From Siphonodentalium dalli (lineage: Eukaryota > Mollusca > Scaphopoda > Gadilida > Siphonodentaliidae), in the NCBI GenBank assembly GCA_032622095.1, contig CP136066.1, positions 198,392,816 to 198,456,815 of the forward strand: DNA of 64,000 nucleotides, read 5' to 3'. Below, one piece after another: positions 43,095 to 53,265 of the stretch; the stretch's first letter is position 1, and each line of letters opens with the position of its first letter. Both the position numbers and the translations under genes were made by a program. The notes beneath the pieces are model-generated. The model searched no databases, had not been told where the DNA came from, and saw nothing but the letters and a program-made list of their open reading frames with translations.

Positions 43095-44170
43095 TAAATC
43101 TGTTTTATCTGGATCCCCGAACGCTCGCCTGATATCCCTATAATTGCGATCGAATTGCGGTGTGATAGCCCGTTTACAACGATTGAACGCAGTGCTAGCA
43201 GTAAAATCACCGGCGACTGAATGCTCCGTGGAATAAGATTATGGTCATAAATTCAGGAATAAAGACTGCGATAAAACGATGTCTGGACAGAAAATGTATG
43301 TTCATGACAACCCTGACAAGTCGCCAGAGTGACTGGCGAGTACAGAAAGTTCATCCATAAGTTGTAAATCTCTACCATATTACAAGAAGACACCAGTGAT
43401 GGTTGTGAAAGTTATTACTTTGTTACGCAGTTAGAAGGGCACTGTATGTATAGGTATTAATGAACTAAATATATAACATATAGGCCACCAGTGCTATTAG
43501 CGGCACATGCATTGGTTGCAGGTGGTGACAACAAATCCATGTGAAAAAGCCTTCAGTTCTTCACATGTCTTAGAATGTATAGTGATGCACATGCATGAGT
43601 GTAGTGATGGGTCAAGAATGAAAAAACGAGCAAATATTAACCCAAAACCTGATTTTACACCGAGACAAATATTATAATATGACACAGATGACTGATCCCC
43701 AAACATTCGCCTGCTATCCATATAATTGCGACTTATCCCTGAACGCTCGCTTGATATCTCTATAAGTGTGACTGATTCCCGAACGCTCGGCCGATATCGC
43801 AATATTTGCGATCGAATTGCGGAGCGATAGCCAGCTTACAACGGTTGAAGCAGTGCTTGCTGTAAATTATTTGGCGCCTGAATGTTTCGCGTAATAAGAA
43901 GATGGTCATCAATTGAGGAATAAAGACTGCGATGAAATGATGTCTGGACAGCAAATGTATGTTCATGACAAACCTGACAAGTCGCCATAGTGACAGACGA
44001 TTGTAGAACGTTCACGAAAAACACAAACATGCGGTGACAGGAATAAAACATAGGCGTTGATTTCACACCCCGCCAAGTGTTAAAAGAAGACATCAGTGGC
44101 AGTTGTGCAAGTTGTCATAATAGGTTATAGGTTGGAAGGTTAGAAGTCCATTATTAGGACAGGTGGAACT
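43095..44170 (+). repeat. Two tandem units of the 43-47 kb repeat family
   Basis: GCGATCGAATTGCGG, ACAACG(A/G)TTGAA, AGGAATAAAGACTGCGAT, GATGTCTGGACAG and AATGTATGTTCATGACAA(C/A)C occur at 43147-43320 and again at 43807-43980. Further related parts lie at 44540-44720 and 47440-47515. The last word is the single-copy precursor of the 22-bp satellite. Confidence 0.75.
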
Positions 44171-44177
44171 AAAGATA

Positions 44178-44392
44178 ATATCATCATCATCATCATCACC
44201 TTCACCATCACAATCGCAATCACCATCATCATCACCACCATCATCATCATCACAACCATGACACAAACATCAGCATGATCGTCATCATCATCGTCATCAT
44301 CATCGGCATCAACATCATCATCATCGGCATCAACACCATCTTCATCACCATCATCATCATAATCATCTCAATCATCACCATCATCAACATCA
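44178..44392. repeat. CAT/ATC microsatellite
   Basis: Over 200 bp of (ATC)n with CGC, CAC and GGC interruptions. Confidence 0.9.
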
Positions 44393-44396
44393 TATA

Positions 44397-44694
44397 GGAC
44401 CAAGTGCTTACATTTTATGACGTGCCCACGCAAAAAAAAAAAGCCATATACGTATAGATGTACCAAAGACCAGGTCGCTTTCAGCAACACTCCGGGTATC
44501 ATATGTCATGGTACAACAACGACACTCTATATTCCCATGCCGTAATGATTGTTAGATTGAATTGCGGTGTTACTAGTCCATCTACGATGAATGAACACAG
44601 TGCTTGCCATAAATTCTGTGACGACCAAAATAAAACGGTCATAATGCCAGGAATAAAGACTGAGATGAAAATATGCCTGCATGGTCAGCAAATG
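44397..44694 (+). repeat. 43-47 kb repeat family unit bordering the satellite
   Basis: CTCCGGGTATCATATGTCAT, GGTACA and ACGACACTC at 44490-44527 recur at 46998-47035 and 47335-47362; AGGAATAAAGACTGAGATGA near 44651 recurs at 47465. So the satellite lies inside one member of this family. Confidence 0.75.
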
Positions 44695-46812
44695 TATGTT
44701 CACGACAACTCAGCAAAAGTGTATTCACGACAATTGTGTCGTACGCTGACTATATTTCATCCGCAGTTCTCATTCCGTATGTTAAGGACAATTCAGCCAT
44801 ATGTTCACGAAAATTCTACCGTATGCTCAGTACAACTCAGCCGTATGTTAACAACAATTCAGCCGTATTATCACGACTACTCAACCGTATGCTCACGACA
44901 ACTCAGTCGTATTCTCACAACAACTCAGCCGTATGCTCACGTCAACTCAGCAAAAGTTTATTAACGTCAACTCAGTCGTATGCTCAAGACAACTCCGCCA
45001 TATGCTCACGACAACTCCGCCATATGTTCACGACAACTCAGCCGTATCCTCACGACAACTCAGCCGTATGCTCACGTCAACTCAGTCATATTCTCACGAC
45101 AACTCAGCCGTATTCTCACGACAACTCAGCCGTATTCTCACGACAACTCAGCCGTATTCTCACGACAACTCAGCCGTATTCTCACGACAACTCAGCCGTA
45201 TTCTCACGACAACTCAGCCGTATCCTCACGACAACTCAGCCGTATTCTCACGACAATTCAGCCGTATTCTCACGACAACTCAGCCGTATTATCATGACAA
45301 CTCAGCCGTATGCTCAAGACAACTCAGCCGTATGCTCACGTCAACTCAGCTGTATTCTCACCACAACTCAACCGTATTCTCACGACAACTCAGCTGTATC
45401 CTCACGACAACTCAGCCGTATGCTCACGACAACTCAGCCGTATTCTCACGACAACTCAACCGTATTCTCACGACAACTCAGCCGTATCCTCACGACAACT
45501 CAGCCGTATGCTCACGACAACTCAGCCGTATTCTCACGACAACTCAGCCGTATCCTCACGACAACTCAGCCGTATGCTCACGACAACTCAGCCGTATTCT
45601 CATGACAACTCAGCCGTATGCTCACGTCAACTCAGCCGTATCCTCACGACAACTCAGCCGTATTCTCATGACAACTCAGTCGTATTCTCACAACTCAGCC
45701 GTATTCTCATGACAACTCAGTCGTATGTTCACGACAACTCAGTCGTATGTTCACGACAACTCAGTCGTATGTTCAAGACAACTCAGTCGTATGCTCACGA
45801 CAACTCAGTCGTATGTTCACGACAACTCCAGCCGTATGCTCACGACAACTCAGCCATATGCTCACGTCAACTCAGCAAAAGTTTTTTCACGACAATTATG
45901 TCTTACGCTGACTATATGTCATCCGCAGTTCTCATTCCGTATGTTAACAATTCAGCCATATGTTAACGAAAATTCAACCGTATGCTCAGTACAACTCAGC
46001 CGTATATGTCAACGACATGCTTAAGACAACTACGCCATATTCTCACGACAACTCAGCCGTATGCTCACGACTACTCTGTCGTATGCTCACGACAACTCCG
46101 CCGTATGCTCATGACAACTCAGCCGTATGCTCACGACAACTCAGCCGTATGCTCACGACAATTCAGCCGTATTCTCACGACAACTCGGTCGTGTGCTCAA
46201 GACAACTCAGCCGTATTCTCAAGACAAATCAGCCGTATGCTCATGACGACTCAGCCGTATGCTCACGACAACTCCGCCGTATGCTCACGACAACTCAGCC
46301 GTATGCTCACGACAATTCAGCCGTATTCTCACGACAACATCAGGCGTATGTTCACGACAACTCAGTCGTATGCTCACGACAACTCAGTCGTATTCTGACG
46401 ACAATTCAGACGTATGTTAAGAGCAATTCAGCCGTATTCTCACTACAATTCAGCCGTATGCTCACGACAATTCAGTCGTATGCTCACGACAACTCATCCG
46501 TATGCTCATGACAACTCCGCCGTATGTTAAGGACAAATCAGCCGTATGCTCACGACAATTCAACCGTATGCTCATGACAACTCCGCCGTATGTTAAGGAC
46601 AATTCAGCCGTATGCTCACGACAATTCAGCCATATACTCATGACAACTCCGCCGTATGTTAAGGACAAATCAGCCGTATGCTCACGACCATTCAGTCGTA
46701 TGATCACGACAAGTCCGCCGTATGCTCACGACGACTCAGCCGCATGCTCATGACAATTCAGCAGTATGCTCACGACAACTCCACCGTATGCTCACGATGA
46801 CTCAGTCGTATG
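44695..46812 (+). repeat. 22-bp satellite array, about 2.1 kb, same peptide in three frames
   Basis: The unit is TATTCTCACGACAACTCAGC CG with variants (TATGCTC, TATGTTC, TATCCTC; ACTCCGCCG, AATTCAGCC). About 95 units. Because 22 = 3 x 7 + 1 and no stop arises, each forward frame cycles through the same 22-residue peptide (VFSRQLSRILTTTQPYSHDN then SA). This explains overlapping ORFs of up to 310 codons in all three frames; none has the marks of a real gene (no distinct start context, no non-repeat domain). Blocks of like variants show local expansion. The reverse strand has stops in most units. Confidence 0.95.
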
Positions 46813-47524
46813 GCTGTGAAAGTTGTCATTGACTAAGGTTAAAGAGTACGAAAGTCATTATTTTGGATATAAAAGGAACTAAATATATTACATGCATGGA
46901 TAGGCTCCAGTGCTAACAGTAATAGTAGGCAACGCCCACGCAAACAAATTGTCCTAACATTGGTATATCAGCCCCCATGTCATGATCACCCTCCCTCCGG
47001 GTATCATTTGTCATTGCAAAAGAACAACACTCATATATACCCACGCCATATTGATTATAGATTTCACAACTACCAATTTGAACAAGTGTATACACAATTT
47101 ATGACGAAGAACACATCAACATATTTATTGAGTACCCTTAATGGTGGCTGAAAGAATATTCTAATAATTATTGCAAGGTGGCGTCATTAATTGGTAGTTA
47201 TTATTATTAAGTTTTAAGTACAAAATATAACATATAGACCTGGTGCTAACATTAGGCCAATCCCAATAAAAAACAATTGTCATAACCTTGATGTACCATG
47301 CATCCCATATTACAAACATCCACCCTCCGGGTATCATATGTCATGGTACATCAACGACACTCCTCTGTGCCCACGTCATATTGATTTTTTATCTCAAAAC
47401 TATTAATTTGATCAATTATTTCACCATTTTACGACGAATGAATGAATTCTGGTCATAAATTAAATGGAATAAAGACTGAGATGAAACAATATCTGATCAG
47501 CTCACGGCAACTCAGAGATCGTTA
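46813..47524 (+). repeat. Further units of the 43-47 kb repeat family
   Basis: GTGCTAAC, AACAAATTGTC, CCCTCCGGGTATCAT, GCCATATTGAT and CAACTACCAATTTGA at 46910-47090 recur at 47230-47415 with changes. Ends with CTCACGGCAACTCAGAG (47499-47515), one satellite-like word that did not expand. Confidence 0.7.
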
Positions 47525-48002
47525 AATCATGCTACGAATATCTACTCTGGCTAACACCCGTAGAGATCACATTCAACCAATACAAAACCTTGAAGCAGGG
47601 AATTTTATAAAGTTGAAAAAATAACGCGGGGAATATATTGCTTAGTAATTATCTGTTCCTTAATTATGTACTTCACTGGTGGTGAATGTCTTCACAATTG
47701 CATGCTTTCCTGTGACTTTTCTGAGCCGATATCGCAACAAACATTGAATTAATTACCCAGAAGAAAGTCCATAATTGTGAGCAACGCAAAGCAAAATCCC
47801 TAACAAAGTCACTTAAATCGTGAAATTTCGAGTTAGGACCTTCACGCACAGTACATTATTAAGGAACAGATAATAACTAAGCAATTTATTCCCCGCGTTA
47901 TTTTTTCAACTTCATAAGGTTCCCTGTCAAAACCAGTTCCCAGGTTTGATGGAATATGATCTCTACAGGCGTTAGCCAGAGTAGATATGTATGGCATGAT
48001 CT
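47525..48002. mobile_element. Long-TIR element (about 145-bp arms)
   Basis: Left AATCATGCTACGAATATCTA, CTCTGGCTAAC, GTAGAGATCA, AGTTGAAAAAATAACGCGGG and ATCTGTTCCTTAAT are mirrored at 47850-48002. Arms are diverged but clearly complementary; the interior is about 180 bp. No transposase. Confidence 0.85.
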
Positions 48003-48012
48003 AGGCACAGAC

Positions 48013-48034
48013 GAGATTTAGATTTAGATTTAGA
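48013..48034. repeat. Short GATTTA hexamer repeat
   Basis: GATTTAGATTTAGATTTAGA, a few units only; not the animal telomere repeat. Confidence 0.6.
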
Positions 48035-48211
48035 TTATTTATTGGCAATGATACAAATATCTATACAATTTTATGCATACAAAGATGTCACATGTATACA
48101 ATTGAATGAACAACGAATATGGGTGGAACTGTTGTCGACATTAAATTTAACTGTAAGTGGGTCATAAAACGAGCTCAATATTTAGATTTATAATAAAAAA
48201 AATGGATTTAA

Positions 48212-48291
48212 CCCTTTATGGAGCCCCACATAGACTGGTACAGACGACACTCTGCAGTGCATGCTTCCATCTGTGTGGGGCTCCCTGTGGG
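48212..48291. repeat. GGGGCTCC foldback, 80 bp
   Basis: After TTAA (48208-48211), CCCTTTATGGAGCCCCACA pairs with TGTGTGGGGCTCCCTGTGGG. The middle ACAGACGACACTCT also follows the hAT element at 4231-4244, indicating that the hAT inserted into a relative of this foldback. Confidence 0.7.
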
Positions 48292-48308
48292 ATACATCTC
48301 TTAATTAA

Positions 48309-48764
48309 CCCTTTACCCAACAAAGCGGCCAAAAACGCCCAAATAAAGCTTCAACAGCCTAAAATATCTTCGGTCTGTCTCAATAACACCATACACATAT
48401 GGATATCATTGGAACCGGTTCATTGACCACATTGTGATGGTTACATTTATGCCCTGTGCCAATGCATTCTCTTATATATGCGAGTCGACCATAGGTCGCC
48501 TCGCATATATAAGAGAATGCATTGGCCTAAAACAAATCGTTTTTAACACTTTTTACCATTTTTTCTTACATTCTTTAACAATTTTATTATTTTTTCTTAC
48601 ATTGTTTAAAAAAAATTATAATATTTTTCTACATTCTTTGACAATTTTATCATTTTTAATATGTGTTAAGCCAATGCATTCTCTTATATATGCGAGGCGA
48701 CCTATGGTCGACTCGCATATATAAGAGAATGCATTGGCACAGGGCCGTTCTGTTGGGTAAAGGG
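48309..48764 (+). mobile_element. TTAA-type (piggyBac-like) MITE, 456 bp
   Basis: TTAA at 48305-48308 and 48765-48768 flank CCCTTTACCCAACA ends. Colinear with 17149-17539; it is longer because a TTTTTTCTTACATT...TTTAACAATTTTAT segment between the two palindromes is repeated about three times. Confidence 0.9.
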
Positions 48765-49988
48765 TTAACCAATAAAATTTAAAAAGATGGTTTGTTGGAT
48801 ATATTTAATATTAATAATTTTATTATTTAATATTGGTCAGCCTTTAAAATATAAATATATACCAGGGATAACACTGAAAGAAGGACAAAAGTCCCTCTCG
48901 TTTCCATAGTGGTCCCTTGTACTTATGCCGAGTCTAATCACGAATAATGTCCAGGATTTCAGGTTAAAACTGAACTGAGAGCAGTGAAGGATCCCGACAC
49001 AAATTACTGAATCCATATAAATCCCGACAACTACTATAAGAAGACGAAGACAACAATGACAGTTTGTGAAAGCTATAATTGCGTTAGGTTAGAAGGAACT
49101 AACACACATCTTGAACCCAAGGTCCGAAGCAAAACCAAAGCGTTTATTTTACATCTTAACAACTATTATCAGAATAAATTAATGTGAGTGAATAATTTGT
49201 TGGATAAGGCATGTATACATACATCTATTATTTATAAAATAACGGTGAACAATATGAATACAAATACAGTGTACACACAGAAGCCGGGCGTTGATGTGAC
49301 CTAATGGTCGTCTTCCCATCATCGCCCAGGCAAAAAACTTTGTTTGTTACGCAGCTCTCGTCAATATACCTATGGTGTGTTTATGTGATTAATTTAGACA
49401 GGCTAATTTATCAGGTACACCATCTCAATCGCAAGTCATGTCTATATTTTTTACAAAAACTACATATTGGAAGTGATACAGTGTGATGTACAGTTGGAGT
49501 TGGTTCATAACAATTCAGGGGAGGGGTCGTGTATTTTTGTACCTCTCAGCAAGTTACAGATCCAAATGTTGCAAAAATAAAAGACAACAGTGACAGTTGC
49601 GAAAACTACCATTAGGTTCAGGGACGTGGCTATAGGGGTCTTCGTTGAAGGTATTCATCTTGAAATTCCCATTTGGACAACTGGAAGCCCCCTTACGCTT
49701 GAACCAGACCAAACTCCCAGGTTCGAGAAAATTAATTTTCACCACCACTCCCCTCCCTTGTACTGAAACTTACTGGTACCTCAACCTTTCCATTGTTGGA
49801 CAGTTTTAACCTGAAATCCCTAAGTTTGGAAAATTTACAACTGATGGCCATTTCAGACCACAGTTTTGACCAAAAGTAGAAAAATGCGCTACTGTTGTTC
49901 TCAAAAACAACAAATTATCCACTAATTACTAGTTGAAAAAGCAGACAATGAAAAAAATATTCAATATATAAGCTGTTCTAGTGACATA
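48765..49988. other. Non-coding stretch with traces of the 43-47 kb family
   Basis: GAAGACGAAGACAACAATGA with CAGTTTGTGAAAGCT and GTTAGGTTAGAAGG (49033-49100) resembles 43383-43435, and AAGACAACAGTGACAGTTGC lies at 49580. No credible ORF. Confidence 0.45.
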
Positions 49989-50387
49989 AGGGTACGTTAA
50001 CACTCGCAAAACGTCCAGGCATTTTTTTCAGGTATTTCGGTTTCGGAACCTACAATATGCCAGGAACTGAATGCAAAAATGCTTATAAAATGCATCTATA
50101 CAACAGCTAACTTCATGATATATCAAAACTGTGTAGTTCCAATAGTAGTGATGATATCGAAATTTACCAGAAAATTATCTCACAAGAATAAATAACATAG
50201 GTATTTTAAGGAAATGAGTTAGTAGCGCCGTTTGGTGTGGGACTACCGAAATTATATTCTCATGTCGTTATCTTTGGTAAATATGCATTTAATACGCATG
50301 CGCATGCCGTTCATATTCTTTCACCACATGGTTTCCAATGAGAAAGTGCCTGCAAAATATGCCGTGCAAAACGTTACGGTTACACTG
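49989..50387. mobile_element. TIR element (GGGTACGTTCA type), copy B
   Basis: Left GGGTACGTTAACACT; right CGTTACGGTTACACTG. The interior ACTGAATGCAAAAATGCTTA, ACAACAGCTAACTT, TGTAGTTCCA and AGAAAGTGCCTGCAAAATAT follows copy A (40819-41594). A third partial copy is at 50905-51060. Confidence 0.65.
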
Positions 50388-50735
50388 CAGAAAATAATTT
50401 CTTAATAAGAAAATAATTACTTGAAACAAGAAAAACAATTATTTGAAACAAGAAATATTAAGAAAATAAATCTTATTTTGAGAAATATACCCCTCAAGTT
50501 TGCTATGTTAAGAACATTTAAGAAAATCCCACCAGACAAGAGATAGTTTCCTCAAATAAGATAGATTTAATCTTTAAAAAAGACACAATTAAGAAATAAA
50601 TATTTCATTTGAGAAACCATTTTCTTACTAAAGAAACAGAATGAAAGATATATTTCTTGGTTTTCTTGTTTCAAGATTATTTTTCTAAGTTAAGAAATAA
50701 TTTAAGAAATGATAGAAAATATTTCTGAACCAAGC
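50388..50735. mobile_element. AT-rich TIR element with TTGAAACAAGAAA words
   Basis: AAAATAATTTCTTAATAAGA, ACTTGAAACAAGAAA (twice) on the left pair with TTTCTTGTTTCAAG...TAAGAAATAATTT on the right. A/T composition limits confidence in exact ends. It abuts copy B of the previous family. Confidence 0.6.
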
Positions 50736-50904
50736 ATAATTGTTACAAATTACTGCTATGGTGGAATAACTGTTAAAAGTCCAATGAGAGCAAAATTGTG
50801 ATCAAAACTTTATGGTAAACATTGGAAAAGGTCCAACACATTGATTAGATATTCTGAAAATCATATTCAGACAAAAATATTTGTCATAGAAACCATATGA
50901 TGAC

Positions 50905-51062
50905 AGAATATGAACGGAAACATGCTTATAAAGGGCATCTATACCACAGCTAACTGTAGTTCCACCTGTGGCGAGGCTACCGAAATTTGCCTGTAAATAG
51001 CATTCAATTATCTCGCAAAAATACAGCATACATGCATTTGAGGGCAAATTTCAGTAACACCG
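50905..51062. mobile_element. Partial third copy of the GGGTACGTTCA-type element
   Basis: ATGCTTATAAAGGGCATCTA, CACAGCTAACTGTAGTTCCA and CTACCGAAATTTGCC match the interior of copies A and B; the termini are absent. Confidence 0.55.
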
Positions 51063-51141
51063 TTACATGCGCAACTCCAATAAGTTACTCCAATAAGGTA
51101 AACATGTATTTATATGAATATTTCCGTTCACATATCATGGC

Positions 51142-51326
51142 ATCATAGATAAATAGAGGATCTACAACGAGTCCCGAGTTTATAGCGGAATTTGCTAAAC
51201 GAGTCCAGTAAATTAGGTCTGGCACCGAGCCTTTGGCGAGGTCCAGACCTAATTTACTGGACGAGTTTTGTAATTCCGCTATAAACTGCACGGGGACGAG
51301 TTGTAGAATCTATTTATTACATGATC
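51142..51326. repeat. Long foldback 1 (about 75-bp arms)
   Basis: TCTACAACGAGTCCCG, TTTATAGCGGAATTT and CCAGTAAATTAGGTCTGG on the left are mirrored at 51241-51307, with weaker pairing outward to ATGATC/GATCAT. The centre includes GCACCGAGCCTTTGGCGAGG. Confidence 0.9.
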
Positions 51327-51647
51327 CAAAACCTCGATACAACATACTTAAATCAACAAATAGTACGTGAAACTAACATCGGCTTCTATATAAGGCATGC
51401 GATAATGTTTCACGTAACTATGAATTGTTTGTCCGTGTAAAGAAATAGTCCCAGCTAAATAGAGACTCTTTGACGTAATTAATAGCGTATATTTAATGAA
51501 ATATCTTTTCAAGCTTTCCACTCGTTAGAGTTTGTTGGAAAAGGACAAACCGGAAGTTAACCTGACACTATTTCATGTTTTAGCAATGAACGTTTCATTT
51601 CATCATTTATAGAATGGGTTAATTGGACGGAATAAGGGTAGGATCAT

Positions 51648-51786
51648 GTAATAAATACACAGAACGACACGATGTGTAAATGGGTTTGTCGATACGAGTT
51701 TGCGCCTCGAGTTCTATCCTTCCGCGACAGCACGAGTGCCGTATCGACAAACCCATTTACACATCATGTCGTTCTGTGTTTATTAC
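51648..51786. repeat. Long foldback 2 (about 48-bp arms)
   Basis: GTAATAAATACACAGAACGA, CAC(G)ATGTGTAAATGGGTTTGT, CGATAC is mirrored at 51741-51786. The outer TGTAATAAATA is the complement of TATTTATTACA at the end of foldback 1, so the two may be parts of one larger element. Confidence 0.9.
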
Positions 51787-53082
51787 ACGCTTCGCGTCCT
51801 ATAGAGTCCGCGCGGGCATTAAAAAATACAGGATTAGAGGGTTTATTTAGGCTCATGCAGGGCGTGTTTGTCATGTGTGATGATTCTTTTATTTAAATAG
51901 TTCCAGTTTCATAGTTGAGGAGAACGTCGTGTACGTCATTTTACGTCGACGAGATGCGCATGGAACGGACGTTCCATATAGTGGGGGCTGTATGCTGATG
52001 GGGTGTGCAAATTTGGATAAAAGCATGAAAATTGGTACACATATAGAGTAGACCATGGGGGTTCAGTTCGAAGCGAGACCCAAATTGGCAGACCCCCTCA
52101 TATGACCTTGAGGTCAAGGTCAAGGTCGTCAACATGAATTTTCACTATAGGTTGTCTGGAATGTGCATAAGGGTGGATACACACATGCATGTAATCTCTG
52201 TAAATATCGTGTATTTGGCGTTTTACATGGATCATACAGACCATGTAATATGTGTCTGCTGATAACCCAATCATTGCGGCTATGTTTGACCACAGTGAGT
52301 AACGCTCTGAACGTGTAGAGTGTCGTTGACTGGACGAAGTCGTCAGGCCGCTTAAAATAATTGTTCGCGCGATAACCCAAATGTTGGACGTTCTGTTTAA
52401 ATCATTGTCAGTCTTCGTTTGGTTGTATACCAGTGATGGTCCCAGGATTTCCACAATGCAGGGGCTATATTATACCGGAAGCTACCGGACTGACCATTAC
52501 ATATTCCATCGACCGGAGGGGGGGGGGGGGGGGGCATGCAGCAACATGAGGCCTACCCCCCTGAAGCCACGAAGCCACTCCTGATTTGTAAATATTGTAG
52601 TTGACAGTCATATCTGCCCAGTCTGAGTAAACTCATACCTAAATATTCATTACAACATTGAATATTAGGTCTGACGGATAACATTGCTATCTCATTTCCA
52701 AGTCCTCGGAATTCCGTAATCTGATTGATTGCGTAAATTATTTTCCGTCCAATGAAACCGCATGGGTTAATAAACAAGTGTTAGTGGGCGGAGACTCCCA
52801 TAATGTCAACTCTAAATATAGTAACAGAGTCGGTATTTCTCCGATCGAAAGCGATGCTTGCAAATAAAACAGAGACAGAAAAAATGGCTTCGAAATTATA
52901 TATTCGGTACGATTCGGATTAATTTGAAGGATGTGCTAGACCTGATAGATATGCCTGCGCATGATATCAACTTGGCCTCCCATAAATATAAATAGAACTC
53001 ACTCGTGTCCGTGTATTTGATTTACTTTATTGTAACATGGTTTGCAAATAAAATTATTTGTCGTAAAAAAGTCATCTGAAAG
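51787..53082. other. Non-coding stretch, poly-G run, NR-like words
   Basis: TGACCTTGAGGTCAAGGTCA with AGGTCG at 52104-52128 is a cluster of nuclear-receptor-type half sites similar to 59070-59425. Poly-G at 52518-52534. Short ORFs without domains. Confidence 0.45.
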
Positions 53083-53265
53083 TTAAACACCGAGGAAATG
53101 ACTTAATTTTATGCTTTTAAATAGTTCTAAAGCATCATTTTTGATGACGACCTTATTTTTTGCTCTCGGATGCAGCTTTCCGGTTGATGCAGCGAGTTCA
53201 TCTCCCGAAAAAGAATAGTCGCACACACGACAAATATTATCTTCTGTAAGTTTATGTCGCGACAC
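53083..53265 (-). CDS. Unrecognised short ORF with a CxxC motif
   Basis: The minus-strand frame reads KLTEDNICRVCDYSFSGDEL and later a lysine-rich tail ending SIKLSHFLGV at a TAA (53085-53083). The frame is closed upstream by a stop about 10 codons before, and the only apparent initiator is a GTG, so it might be an exon. An AATAAA lies about 50 bases downstream on the same strand (53037-53032), and a TTTATATT box about 110 bases upstream (53372-53379). Amino-acid composition looks more protein-like than chance, but I know no matching family. Confidence 0.25.
   Translation of the reverse strand: MSRHKLTEDNICRVCDYSFSGDELAASTGKLHPRAKNKVVIKNDALELFKSIKLSHFLGV

Noticed and set aside
44458-46511. 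Overlapping ORFs of up to 310 codons in three frames
   Set aside because: They arise from a stop-free 22-bp satellite; no unique domain or start context supports a protein gene.
44695-46812. CRISPR-like regular repeats
   Set aside because: Units are directly adjacent with no unique spacers, in a eukaryotic repeat setting; it is a satellite.
48013-48034. Interstitial telomere repeat
   Set aside because: The repeat is GATTTA, not TTAGGG, and only a few units long.
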